A DNA stretch of 64,000 bases from Owenia fusiformis. Taxonomy: Eukaryota > Annelida > Polychaeta > Sabellida > Oweniidae. The notes under the pieces were generated by a model. That model searched no databases. It saw only the letters and a list, made by a program, of their open reading frames with translations, and was not told where the DNA came from. Where the stretch lies: assembly GCA_903813345.2 (NCBI GenBank), contig CAIIXF020000004.1:14515196-14579195 (forward strand). Reading direction: 5' to 3'. Each line of letters begins with the position of its first letter. Positions within the stretch are counted from its first letter, which is position 1. This document shows positions 49,422 through 60,345 of this stretch, piece by piece. The position numbers and the translations under genes were made by a program.

Positions 49422-49758
49422 CTGGGAACGACCGATATCTGCCCCACACATTTCAAGGTAGCAATGTTCACAGACCATATTGTAAGAGAGTGTCCATATA
49501 CATAATGGTTTGTAAAAATACATACATTCTCATTCAGTTCAATACATAGTTTAATAACTTTAGAATAACATAATAAGGTATTCAACAAAAAAATCCACCT
49601 ATCAATAGTGATTATATTGGTTATTTTGGAATACGAAAACAACGGGGCAGCGCAAGCATTATATGGAAAACTGAGAATTATTTTGTACTGCACGAAATCT
49701 TCAATGCAAACACCCCTTAAAAACAAATAAACCCTTCTAATCCGAAAATGTAAACACT

Positions 49759-50085
49759 TTGGTCAACGTAGCTAATTGTATGAGTCCCTTTAATTCTAAG
49801 TCACATCTATCCTCCCACACATTTACAAACGTTACTTCACCTGCATGTTCTTGTGGCCATTCAAATGAAACAACAATTCATGTTATTTTTTCTTGTATAC
49901 TTCGTGCTCCATTCTTAGAAGAGCTGGAAAACAATTTAGTTTTTCTTAATTTTGGTTATTCTAATTTTAAACACAAGAGGGACAAAGTAGAATTATTTCT
50001 TTATGGGGATTCAAACTTTACAAAATCCACTAATTTGAAAATCCTCAAGCTCACTTCATCATTTCTAGAAAAATGTGCAATGTGA
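49759..50085 (+). pseudogene. LINE ORF C-terminal remnant
   Basis: A 108-codon frame contains SHLSSHTFTNVTSPACSCG, then ETTIHVIFSCILRAPFLEEL and FLYGDS. The CSCG...ET..H...C spacing is the Cys-His motif that ends many jockey/CR1-like LINE ORF2 proteins. No reverse transcriptase remains upstream, so it is a 5'-truncated copy. Confidence 0.55.
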
Positions 50086-50948
50086 AGGTTTGTCTGCCAC
50101 CACTCACTTCACTCTTGAGTTCATATTTATTTTTTATTTTTTTCTTCACCCTGCAATTATTAATCAAGTGACTGATAATCCCTTCAGCAAAGCCACTTCA
50201 AGTGTACAATGTTTATGGATTATGAACAGGTCTTAACTGTTTTATATCCCATGGGTCTGTTATGATAGCTAAGATTCAATCAGTAAATGTTTTATAATCA
50301 CAAAGACAACAAAGACACATTTGCAGACACGATTATATCACGAGAAAGAGAAAAAATTCAAATTCGTAATACCCTATCACTAAAATGCCTCCTAAAAAGG
50401 CACGCATCTGACATCCGGAATGGCCTTGATATTTTGAAGGATATATACATCATCTCGAATGAACACTCATGAAAAATTCTTTTTACCTGAAGAGGATATG
50501 TATCTACTCAAATATTGCTAATGCTAAAAGTCCCAAGAAACCATAATATGGGATAAGTCATTTGATAAGCATAAGACTTCGTATGAGACTATCATGTACT
50601 TATACAGTGTATTACAAAGTTTTTGCCAAAATATGAGTTATTTTTACTAAGATAATGAAATTGTTCAAAATGTAAATAAAACATAGCATATAGGCTATAG
50701 GCCTATTGTAGAATAAACTCATCAACAACATGTATTGGTTTCTGACTTATTATTAAGTGTTCAGTATAGTGGACTGAACAATGAAAATTCCCCCCCCCGA
50801 CCTAATATCCACCTGCCAATTTGAACACTTTTGGCTGGTCCCATGGGTGTTCGGATTAGACAGGTTTTACTGTATTGCTTTTCGAAATGACGTTATTGTA
50901 CTATTGTTTTTTGTCCTACTAACAAATTCAGAAATGTTCAATTTTCAG

Positions 50949-51065
50949 GTATCGGAAAACCATATAACACGTTCAGAAATGCCCCAGTTAACAGGTCTTA
51001 CTGTCATTTGGGACAGTGCAGAATCAACTAAGCATAAAGCAGAACGTAACTACATTGGATTTCAT
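50949..51065 (+). CDS. Intact CUB-like exon
   Basis: The acceptor ttcaattttcag and the donor cat|gtatgt bracket 39 open codons on the plus strand: MPQLTGLTVIWDSAEST, then ERNYIGFH. The 'L.V.w.S......NY.GFH' pattern matches the last strands of a CUB domain. No other exon of this gene could be joined in the window. It lies convergent to the end of the Cys-rich gene. Confidence 0.45.
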
Positions 51066-52572
51066 GTATGTTTAATAATAAACCAGACTGCGCTGTTGAT
51101 AAGCAGATCAGGTTTCTGTAACAAAATATGGGTCAAGAACAGACCATAGGTGTATTTAACCATAAGTACCAAAAGATTAAAAATGGAGTATAACAAAACA
51201 AAGCAAGTTAAAGAAACGTCATAGAATACAAAAATACTTGTATTCATAGCGTAAACAGATATGTTTTTATATATTCAGTTTTACACAGTTATGCTTCTCT
51301 TTTTGATGAACATTTCTCTCTTTTGTTATCATAAAACAATACCAGTGTTCCTTTTTTAATTTCATACTGTTTTCTACTGCTGGAACATAACTTAAACTAA
51401 TTGTAACGCCATATATTACCCAGAAATCGGAAGTTTGCATTCAAAACATTATTGCTATTAATTACATATTCAATTGCTGCAACCAAAGCAAAAATACATT
51501 ATGATTGCATTATTGCCCACCATATCGGTCAAGTTCCAATAGTTATAATGTTCGTTATTGTCATAATATATGTCATACAATTTAAAAGTTTCCAATATTT
51601 ACCATTAATTGTGTCGTTTTAATTAAGCTTGTCATTTGCGATAAAAAATGTTTGCCTAAACTGGCTTCCTGATGCTTATCATCTAGTACTCCTCTGATTG
51701 TGAACAATCAATGTCATATAATGTGTTTTATAAACTCACAAATATCCAATGTTGTTATATTAAATATTAAACTATCGTTGTGAATATAGGTTGATATCCT
51801 AAATTCACTCATTGAAGAGGATAATGCGAAGGGGAACCTAATAAATGTTCTTGCAGCAGTTTAAAGGTATCAATTTTTATGTTTTTCCACATGGTGTGCT
51901 AATCTATATTTGAAAAGTGTTGAATATTCGAATAGATGGCGGAAAAAGGGGTCAGATCTATTGATTTTGGTGGCTCATTGTTCTAGAGACATTTCGAGTT
52001 CCAAGGCGGACATATGGAGCTATAACGCGGTAAATGTGGTTTGGTAACTGAAATCTTAGTTTTTCATAATTGATCCGAATGTTTTTCAATTGAATTGTAT
52101 GCAGCCATTTAATAGTGGAGTTATCCCGAACAGAAGTAAGGTTAAGCAACAGGTTCAAAGAGACAACTTGATCAACATGCAGAATCATGGCCCCTGAAAT
52201 ACTGTAAGATCTAGATCTCCATTCGTTGTATTTACTTGACCGATTAAGTACAGTTATAGGAAAATAGTTGTCCTTGACTCCTTAGACTATTCCAAATAAT
52301 AGAGAGGGGATAGTAATCCAAGGGGCCCGTATAATTGCATGTTCACGTACATGACGAGTTCCCGTAAAAACACGTAGCGTAACCTTCCTATTGTTTTGTA
52401 AAAATTTCTTGACAGTGGAATATTTGGAAACGCCCATTTCAGCTGTTTCAACACACGGTATGAAATGAACAAATACTCGCAGAGAAATAAGTCATATCGA
52501 AGTGAAATGATGTATTCTTAAAAAGATGGCCATAATGCCCTAGATCAATGGCACATGCATATCAGATTTATG

Positions 52573-55500
52573 TTATGGTATTGCATCAGTCACGGGATCT
52601 GTACAAATACATTGTTGTCTGTCAAACTCTAATTGTACACCATCAACCCTGTAACAAAATAAGGTATGTGTTACATAGCTGTTTACACAATAGACTAGAT
52701 GCCAGCAGAAATAATCTTGATTTTCTTCATTGAAATAATTTAGTCAGAGTCAGACCATATTTGAATCTAGCATATTAAAACATTTAACATGTACAGATTC
52801 ATTAAATGTCCATGTATTTTCTCGAGTTCAAGACCGGGTGTCTAAATGTATCTTTTTCTGTCGATAAGTAACGTGTAGAGATAAATCAACTCCAAGCTTT
52901 TACCGAAACCGCACTGGACCTTTCTACAAAAGAAGAAAATTAAAGAAAATACATACTCTGGACAGCATTGTATCGTCATGAATGTCGCTCCAGGTCCATC
53001 TGTCCTCATATACATTGTCAAGTCCGCAGAGAAGTACATATAGGTTTGTCCTGCGATGCAACATGTATCTAAAATTGGGAAGGTGTTCATTTATGTTATG
53101 TCATATAAAAACTGAGAAAAGCAACGGCTATATCTCTTAGTTGTGAAACGTGTGCCTGTTTTTGGAAGTTCGTGTTAAGTTTTACAGAAATTCGTTCCCA
53201 AGCAAATCGATGATCATTGCATATGAATTGAAAACGGGAAAACGTCTGTCTGTTTTCTTCGACTCTATTCACGGACACTATGCCCTATCAAAGCATATCC
53301 CTCGCCTATTTCAACTTGCCTCTCAACTAGAATCATTGCTACGAGTTGACACTGTTTTGAAAAGCAATTTAATTTTTACCCGGTGGAAGATCATTTTCGT
53401 CGGGACAGGGAGGGTCTGTAGTCTCATCTGAAACAAGAGATCGTGATAATTATGCGCTATTATGGCGTTAAAAGTAGCGGAATAGATAATGAAACGGGCC
53501 AAGGATTCCTCTTGGTGATACTTGGTGAATAATTGTGTTTTATGGATTGTGTATGTTCGGAATACAATTTAATGGTTGCAGTCTTGTAGTTTTAAAGTAG
53601 ATAATGTGTTATGAATTGTAGGTAGGGCAATTTGAATATTTGGTATGCAAGGTGTTTCATTTTGTATGACCGGTTTTACATATTCACTATCGCTCTTACG
53701 GCACCTGTGCTTGAATATTTATTTGGAATCAAACCATTGGACATCGGGCATGGCAGGGTCATTATGGCTTACGGGGTGTAACCATACCAAGTGGTGTGTA
53801 CTCCAACTTCCTTTTATACATACAGCGTCGAATGCTCCTTACATGATTTCACATACCTCCACAGAATATCCCCATACATTCTGGTACGTTAAACACATTG
53901 TCACATGACTTGACCCTATCATTCCAGACACTCGGTGGCATACAAGGTGTCAACGCGTAACCAGTTCTGAATAACAACGGCAAAGAAGGAATGAAAATAG
54001 CAAAGACTTAAAGAGATTGTGGCAGATTCATTTGCAATTAATTTGCTGCACCATTATTTCGTGAGAATGCTTCTCTCTCTGGTTGTTAGCTGTATTAGTA
54101 ATTTTACTGTTCTGCATTATATTATGTTTCAATTGCCAATAAGAGGAGGAAATACACCAAAATTCACAAATAAACCATCTTTATGTTAAGGATAGATAGG
54201 TTCATCAAGGGATGCTGGCTTATTCCCCCTTGTTAATAGTATATACCTGTTCAGAAAGCAACTTGCAAACGAGCAACACGTCCTCATGGCGTCATTTGGC
54301 TGCCCTGGTTCATCCGGAAGGGTGTGATAAAAAGATGACAGGTCATTACAGGGCGCCGGGAGATCCTCATCTGAATCATATACACGTGTACACTACTCTA
54401 ATGCCTGGGTCACATTTGCTCCGATCCATCGCCCGGCGCCCGGCCGATTGAGTGTTTTGTTCAATATTGTATTCAATTTTGAACAAAATACTCAATCGCC
54501 CGGGCACCGTAGTGAAAATCTGAGCAAATGTGACCAAGGCATAAGCGATATTAGTTTGGATTAATTAAATTAAATAAAAGTTTGGGTTTAAGGTTTTTAA
54601 AATAATTATAATTAGCATAGAGTTATGAAACTAATACAGGAACCAGTGAGTTAATACTAGGCTTATGTTTAACACAATTGGAAAGATTTATGTATACAGG
54701 GTGTCAAATAAGTCCTGTCCCCCCCCTCTACAGCTAAACCCTTAATAGATGGTACCTAGTGTGATATACCATTGGAAAGATCATCCAAAGTTATGTTAAC
54801 TCACATACTCTCAAGTATTTTAGATAAAATTTACCTTTATTTTTTTGATGTCTTTAATAGTGAGTGAGCCCTCCTACAGCAGCTTTTATTGTGTAAAAAA
54901 TGAGAAGGAAATGGCCTCAAAAATGTATCAAAAAGTTAATATTTTTCGCATTCCACTTGTTACAAACAAGTTTCCACCACTATCCTTGCCCCTCTATTTT
55001 CTACACATCTTACCCTATCCAGAAATTGGTTAAATTCACCACCATATACTTAACTGTCATCTTGAGCTCCTTTGATTTCTCTAATGCCCGATTCTAAAAA
55101 TCCTGCCAAATAAGCCAAATTGCCTTGTTTTTAGGTCTTTGGTCACCTCATTTGATACAATGTAACAATTTGTGACAATGATTGACAGGTATGAGATATA
55201 TACCAATCAACTTAACTTTGGACAATCTTTCCAATGATATATAACACTTGGTACCACATATCTTGGTTTTGGCTGTAGAGGGGGGGACGGGACTTATTTG
55301 ACACCCTGTATATTATAAACAAACCACCACAAAATATATACGTATATGTATATTTCAAACATTCGTCCATTTCCAAAGCTTCATTTGCAATTATCCATAT
55401 GATAGTTCACTTATATACATGTATAGAAGAAAATACTGAATGAAATATTTATTCTATAAAATAGGCTTAATTTTATTTTTCATTATGATTTTTAAATGTA

Positions 55501-58500
55501 AATGCTTTTTGAATGTATAATAAATAGAATTTAAATGCTTCTTTTATCCAACTTACATACTCTTTCACAGCAACACGAATCGATGTCAAACACCTCGTTT
55601 GGAGGACATTCGTTGAATTTGTTAGGACTTATCGAATCGATACGGTAGCGTGTCTCGGACAACCTTGTATATATGGGTTGTCTTCCCCCAACACAGCACT
55701 GCTCTGCAACAAATTTATAGCGGAATATGTAGGCAAAACTCCCAGACGGATAAGGACAATACTGAGGATTATTAACACTTGTGATATAAAAATGTCAGAT
55801 ACATGCACCTATTAAAGTAATTAGAGTAATTAGCAATTCGTATATCATACATGCTTTTTTATTCGATTGGCTGTTAGCCCTATCGGCAAAAGTATTGTTA
55901 TGTAACATTATGTAATTTATAATAAAATTACGTCATCATATTATATAGCCAACAACAAACCTCCTTAGTTGTGTTTCTCTTAACTTTTGCCTATCAAAGA
56001 GCGCAAGTACCCAGAGCACTACAGCTTCATAAATGATATAATTGATATTTCAAACAATATCTGACCCCTTTTGATAATCCAAGATATGATCGCTGTATTT
56101 ATGAGGTTTTTCGTTGCAAATGGCAGCAATTTCTTTTCGCAAAAGAAGTTTTTTGAAAGTTAAAGTTACCAAAAAGTAAATCCTATTTCTGTCCTGAACG
56201 AATAAGAATCGCATCATAGCCAATTGATAACGAGAGCTCTAATAGGAAACTGGACAAATGCATCATTACATAGACATGACACTCTTCACGTCACATCATA
56301 TTATATAATGTGTTTATAGAGTTTAAAATGAAATTTTATAATCCGTCTGTATTTTTATCGATATCAAAAGAACATAAGTGGTATATACTAGACCTGTTCA
56401 TATGACTTACCTCCTCCTAATGGACTTGGACAATCTTCCGTTGTCCGTACTGGGACTGAAAATTTAGAATTCATCCTATAAAATGCATATTGAAATAATA
56501 TTGCAAATTCATTCTGATACACATCGCATCTGAAAATCTGTCTATGTTTAGTCGATCTATGATGCAAGAAGAAAGGGCCATGGTATTCCATGATGGTAAG
56601 ATTGCAGACAAGCTTGATTTCATTACACTAATCACCGGTTAAAATTGATTGATGTTCAGAGAGAATTTTTTTATTTGATCATTTTCAACAGCAGTGAAAT
56701 CAAGTTCGTCTCATTAAATTACCCATTTGATAATAGTTACTTCCGGTTACTGAAAAGGGTCAGTCACGAGAATATTATCAAACTCCTCCAATAATCCGGT
56801 TAGAAACCCCTCATTTAAACAAACAAGACGTCTCTCCTGGATGTTCATCAATTTTGTAACCGACAGACAGTCCTGGTAACAAGGTGGGGACCAGTGATTA
56901 ATAAATTACACAGATCTAGACATATGGAACATCGTACTCATGGTTGCTCATTATGGCAACCAAACATCAGTAGTTTTGTAACAAACAGTGATATTTAGGA
57001 CAGTGTTAAAAAAGAAGACTGCTCACTGTTACACGTAGTCGGTTCACATTTAGGCTTAACTTGCTTTGGGTCGTCACACGATATAACTATCTGATTCCAC
57101 ACTGTTCCGCCCATACATTTGCCGAGGAAACCTAAAAATGAACCAGAGGATAAATGCCTCAGCCTCTCCTGAGTTTATTTTATAACGTAGGCTGGAATCT
57201 ATTGGGGTGACAAAATTACAAGCAACATGTATAATTGACCTACCAATCTATTTCATACAATCTCAAATACAATATCTCCAAAAAGATTCACGATATGTTA
57301 TAAATTGGTGAAGTTATAATGGATTCAAACTGCAAAAATGGGTGGAAATGTTTAAATTCTCCCAAATAATAAAAATGGTAATCATTCTTATAGATATAGA
57401 TTTTATCATAATATTTTAAAGCCATATACGCTTATAAGGAGACCAAAGAAAAATGCATTGGATGAAATAATTTGGAATAATGAGAACATTGTCATCAGAA
57501 ATAAATCAATATTTTGGAAGGAATTTTATGATAAAGGTTTTCTAAGAATCAAAGATGTTATGCTTAATGGTATGGTTAAATCATGGAATCAGGTCAAAAT
57601 GCAAACTGGACTTTCACACAATTATATGCTAAAATGGTTTGGCCTCATTCAGACAATACCATCAGATAGGTTAAGAGTACCGAATGGAAATATGAATGAC
57701 CAGGTATCTCTAGATAATATAACAGTAATAAAAAGCGATACAGAAGTCAACTTTTTAAAATGTACATCTAGAGAATTTTATAAAATATTGCTGGAAGCTA
57801 TTGCAGAATATCCAACAGCAAAACACACTTTATCAGATAAATATCATATTAAAGAAGAAGATTGGTCATTTTACTATGAACACTTTCATAAAACCCTGAC
57901 ATATTCAAAACATAAGGCATTTCAATATAAGCTCTTAAACAATATTTTGTATACAAATAGTGAACTTTTTCAATACAAAATAACTCCTTCACCAATGTAT
58001 GAGTTTTGCCATGTGAACATAGAAACTTGTGACCACATCTTCTTTAATTGTGATTATACGAAACAGTTTTGGAAATCATTAATAGATAATACATTAAAAG
58101 ATCTCGAAAGATTTTCTCTGCTTACAGTATTATTTGGTAGCCCAAAATGGAGTGATTTTGAAAATATGGTAATTATTATAGGAAAGTACTACTTATATAA
58201 TAAGAAAATGCAACAAGAGCCTCCAAATTATTACAACTTTAAGGCATATTTAGATTATTGTTTAAAAATGAAAAGGGATTTTAACAGTATGATGGTATGA
58301 GTGGAGAATGTGAATGAATGGGTAATGGAGTGACTTGTATAATTTTTCACTTATATGTATACATTTTAAATTTGATGAATAAAAAAATAAAAAAATAAAC
58401 CATTCTTATAGAAAAATAGCACATTCTTGTAAATATCGTTAGTTTTCCTGAAATAAAGTGTGCACTTAGGGGATGTTTAGAAAATAGACATGAAAAGTGA

Positions 58501-58890
58501 TGACATAAGCCAGAAATATTCTAAAATTTAAACAATTTTTTTAGGCTGCTCGGTGGATCTGATTTTATTTTTAATTTAGTCGCATAAGATCTAAATCGAA
58601 CCAAATGATAAAATCAACCAATACATAGCGTGTTTACCAGTTTTGTTTAAATTCGCCGAGTCGCAGACGACGAATGAGCAACAGTCGCCCCCTCTATCGT
58701 CATTAAATTCTATTCCTGGAAGATATCCTTGATTTTCAGGCTGTGCGCATCGAACTGGAATGTAGATAATTCAGATTAGGTCACGAACAATGTGCAACTT
58801 ATACAGAACAGTAGAGCAGTCTGGTCATCATTTAGATCACCATAAGAGTCACTCACCATTACTCGTAGTTGTGTCACAATCAAGTGGTTT
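52573..58890 (-). CDS. Copy B of cysteine-rich repeat gene (ten joined exons)
   Basis: Exons, 5' to 3': 58890-58857, 58754-58638, 57131-57027, 56455-56411, 55703-55557, 54370-54247, 53966-53857, 53427-53380, 53068-52957, 52648-52573. All phases match, giving 918 nt (305 residues plus TAA); the start is upstream and unseen. Two repeats of one four-exon plan are visible: a CC block (DCCSFVVCDSANLNKTG; RTCCSFASCFLNR), a C-M-x-x-S/T-V-W-N block ending in C (GKCMGGTVWNQIVISCDD; PCMPPSVWNDRVKSCDN), a short Pro-rich linker (TTEDCPSPLGGG; DPPCPDENDLPPG) and a second CC block (EQCCVGGRQPIYTRLSE; DTCCIAGQTYMYFSADL). It is probably secreted. Family not recognised. A LINE and two MITEs sit in its introns. 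Confidence 0.65.
54402..54541. mobile_element. PIF/Harbinger-like MITE with TAA TSD
   Basis: 140 bp between TAA repeats (54399-54401, 54542-54544). The ends are inverted: tgcctgggtcacatttgctc and, as complement, tgccttggtcacatttgctc. Copy A has the unoccupied site (actctaagcgat). A 3-bp TAA duplication fits PIF/Harbinger. The arms extend almost to the centre (ttgttcaatattg). Confidence 0.75.
54697..55308. mobile_element. 612-bp element with cagggtgtc ends and TA TSD
   Basis: Begins cagggtgtcaaataagtcct and ends with its complement, flanked by TA. Copy A has the unoccupied site (tttatgtatatattataaac). The terminus is shared with the MITE at 18332-18528, although the interior differs. No transposase. 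Mariner-type mobilisation is likely. Confidence 0.8.
57395..58400 (+). mobile_element. 5'-truncated L1-like LINE with 12-bp TSD
   Basis: The 12-bp direct repeat cattcttataga flanks the element (57383-57394, 58401-58412). It ends in an A-rich aataaaaaaataaaa tail, the signature of target-primed reverse transcription. It interrupts the intron between the copy B exons 58754-58638 and 57131-57027, in the orientation opposite to the gene. Confidence 0.85.
57458..58300 (+). CDS. LINE ORF2 C-terminal region, open
   Basis: 280 codons without a stop: KGFLRIKDVM, WFGLIQTIP, HKAFQYKLLNNIL and the Cys-His motif CDHIFFNCDYTKQFW. This is the region downstream of the reverse transcriptase in L1/Tx1-type ORF2, comparable to the end of the LINE at 40161-43916 (NKGILQIKDLV, YGLIHAIPHTW). 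The open frame in a truncated, non-functional copy indicates a recent insertion. Confidence 0.8.
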   Translation: MDEIIWNNENIVIRNKSIFWKEFYDKGFLRIKDVMLNGMVKSWNQVKMQTGLSHNYMLKWFGLIQTIPSDRLRVPNGNMNDQVSLDNITVIKSDTEVNFLKCTSREFYKILLEAIAEYPTAKHTLSDKYHIKEEDWSFYYEHFHKTLTYSKHKAFQYKLLNNILYTNSELFQYKITPSPMYEFCHVNIETCDHIFFNCDYTKQFWKSLIDNTLKDLERFSLLTVLFGSPKWSDFENMVIIIGKYYLYNKKMQQEPPNYYNFKAYLDYCLKMKRDFNSMMV

Positions 58891-58989
58891 CTGAGGAAAC
58901 AGCAAAATATGGTTACAAGGGAACGAGACCCACCATATGCATGTAATCATCACACACCCTGTTTTTTCGCACACTGGTAGGCTTTGCTT

Positions 58990-59152
58990 CTTGTATTCGT
59001 GAATGCAAATAGCAGCTTGCGGCTACCGGATTAATCTACTTTTTATTCTAAACATGAATGGAATAGTGGCGGATACTGTGCATATAAGTTGCCCATAAAA
59101 ACGAAAGTTAATCCGGTAGCCGACCATTGAGAGTTGCATTCGCGAATATAAG
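58990..59152. repeat. Short foldback MITE
   Basis: Left arm cttgtattcgtgaatgcaaa with inner ggctaccggattaa; right arm ttaatccggtagcc and tgcattcgcgaatataag. Imperfect arms of about 50 bp around a 60-bp loop. Non-coding. Confidence 0.55.
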
Positions 59153-59360
59153 ATTTGATATGCTATTCGATGAAAACTACCTATAGCCAAATTCATGGAT
59201 GAAGTGTATTTACATGGTTAACTTGTACTTCAACCTTTTTGAACAAATATTTCTACATTTTTTAAAATGTTTCATCTTTTCAAAATTGAAATATTTCGAG
59301 GAAATGAACATTATTGAAAAATGTCATAATTTCTCTTCATCTTATTCATTTTTCTACTAA

Positions 59361-59580
59361 CACGCCTAACCATCGACAACGTACAGTGACAAAATATACG
59401 GGTGTACACTTTAGCTGTTTGAAGCTGTACGTTGTCATGTTTGAAACAAAGATTGTTATGTAGATTTAAAAAGATGTATCTAAGGAATATGATGAAGTAT
59501 TTCAAGTTTAATTCTATGTGTATGCTCTTGGCAAGACGTTTAACTTTATAATTACGTTAACGGATTCTCAAGCCGAGCAG
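59361..59580. repeat. Single-ended copy of the 62.1-kb foldback family
   Basis: It opens cacgcctaaccatcgacaac, like the terminus at 62111, and continues through acaaaatatac, tgtacactttag and the acgtttaactttataa segment that corresponds to the acatttaacttttaat of the complete element. The opposite arm is missing. Confidence 0.6.
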
Positions 59581-59673
59581 TAATTTCCAACCACACCAAA
59601 ACCATCATTGGCAATGCACAAGAAACGTGATTTAAAAAAATGTATTACTGCATTTTAGTTTGAGGGAACTTAC

Positions 59674-59782
59674 GCTGTTGAGCCGATGTTAACACGACAG
59701 CAGGGCCACTTCGCTCTATCAGATACCCGGATGTGTATGCGGCCAAATATCCAGATATTAAAACAATGGTTACCCCTGCCCC
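59674..59782 (-). CDS. Possible exon with a membrane-spanning stretch
   Basis: Between a strong acceptor (ttgcttgcag) and donor (cagc|gtaagt) the frame AGVTIVLISGYLAAY continues to LIERSGPAVVL. It could be an upstream exon of the copy B Cys-rich gene, but it ends in phase 1 while the next known exon (58890) starts in phase 0, so at least one further exon would be needed. Splice sites are good; coding status is uncertain. Confidence 0.35.
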
Positions 59783-60345
59783 TGCAAGCAAATTGAGAAA
59801 TATTAGTTCTTATTTTAGGATCAATACTTGAGTGTCTAAAACCTAATTTGTTTGAAAATGATCATTCTGATACTCATAGCAGCTTTCTGTTCCACTTGAA
59901 ACATGCTCTGATATTAGAACAGACACGGGTACACAAGTTTTATGACCCCAATTAAATGAAATATGAACTGGGATGAATGATCTAAAAAAAATCCTCAATT
60001 TTGGGCTCTCCTGGATCGCCAAATTAAGTTCATTATATCATGGCATCCCAGGACTGAGACGAAATGAGATGTCATGGTTTATCATGATGGAAAATGATTG
60101 AAATCCCACCAGAAACACATAATGTTCATCAAATTTCTTTGCATAAAGTACATTTTGGCTAAAATTAAATCCTGTTTAGCTAGAAAGTTAAATAGAATGC
60201 CTAGAGATGTGTGAATAGATTATTATTAACATGATAAAAAGCATTTGACATTTCTAAATTATTATTCATATTTGTTACTTTTATATTGTATTCAAATATC
60301 ATTTTACATGACGAATTTATAAGTGTATATTATCACCAAAATCAA

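Larger units (their letters stand above)
50905..58760. repeat. Segmental duplication, copy B
   Basis: Collinear with 25218-33440, same orientation. It carries private insertions at 54402-54541 and 54697-55308, plus the LINE at 57395. It keeps the fuller version of the Cys-rich gene and the intact CUB-like exon. Confidence 0.8.
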
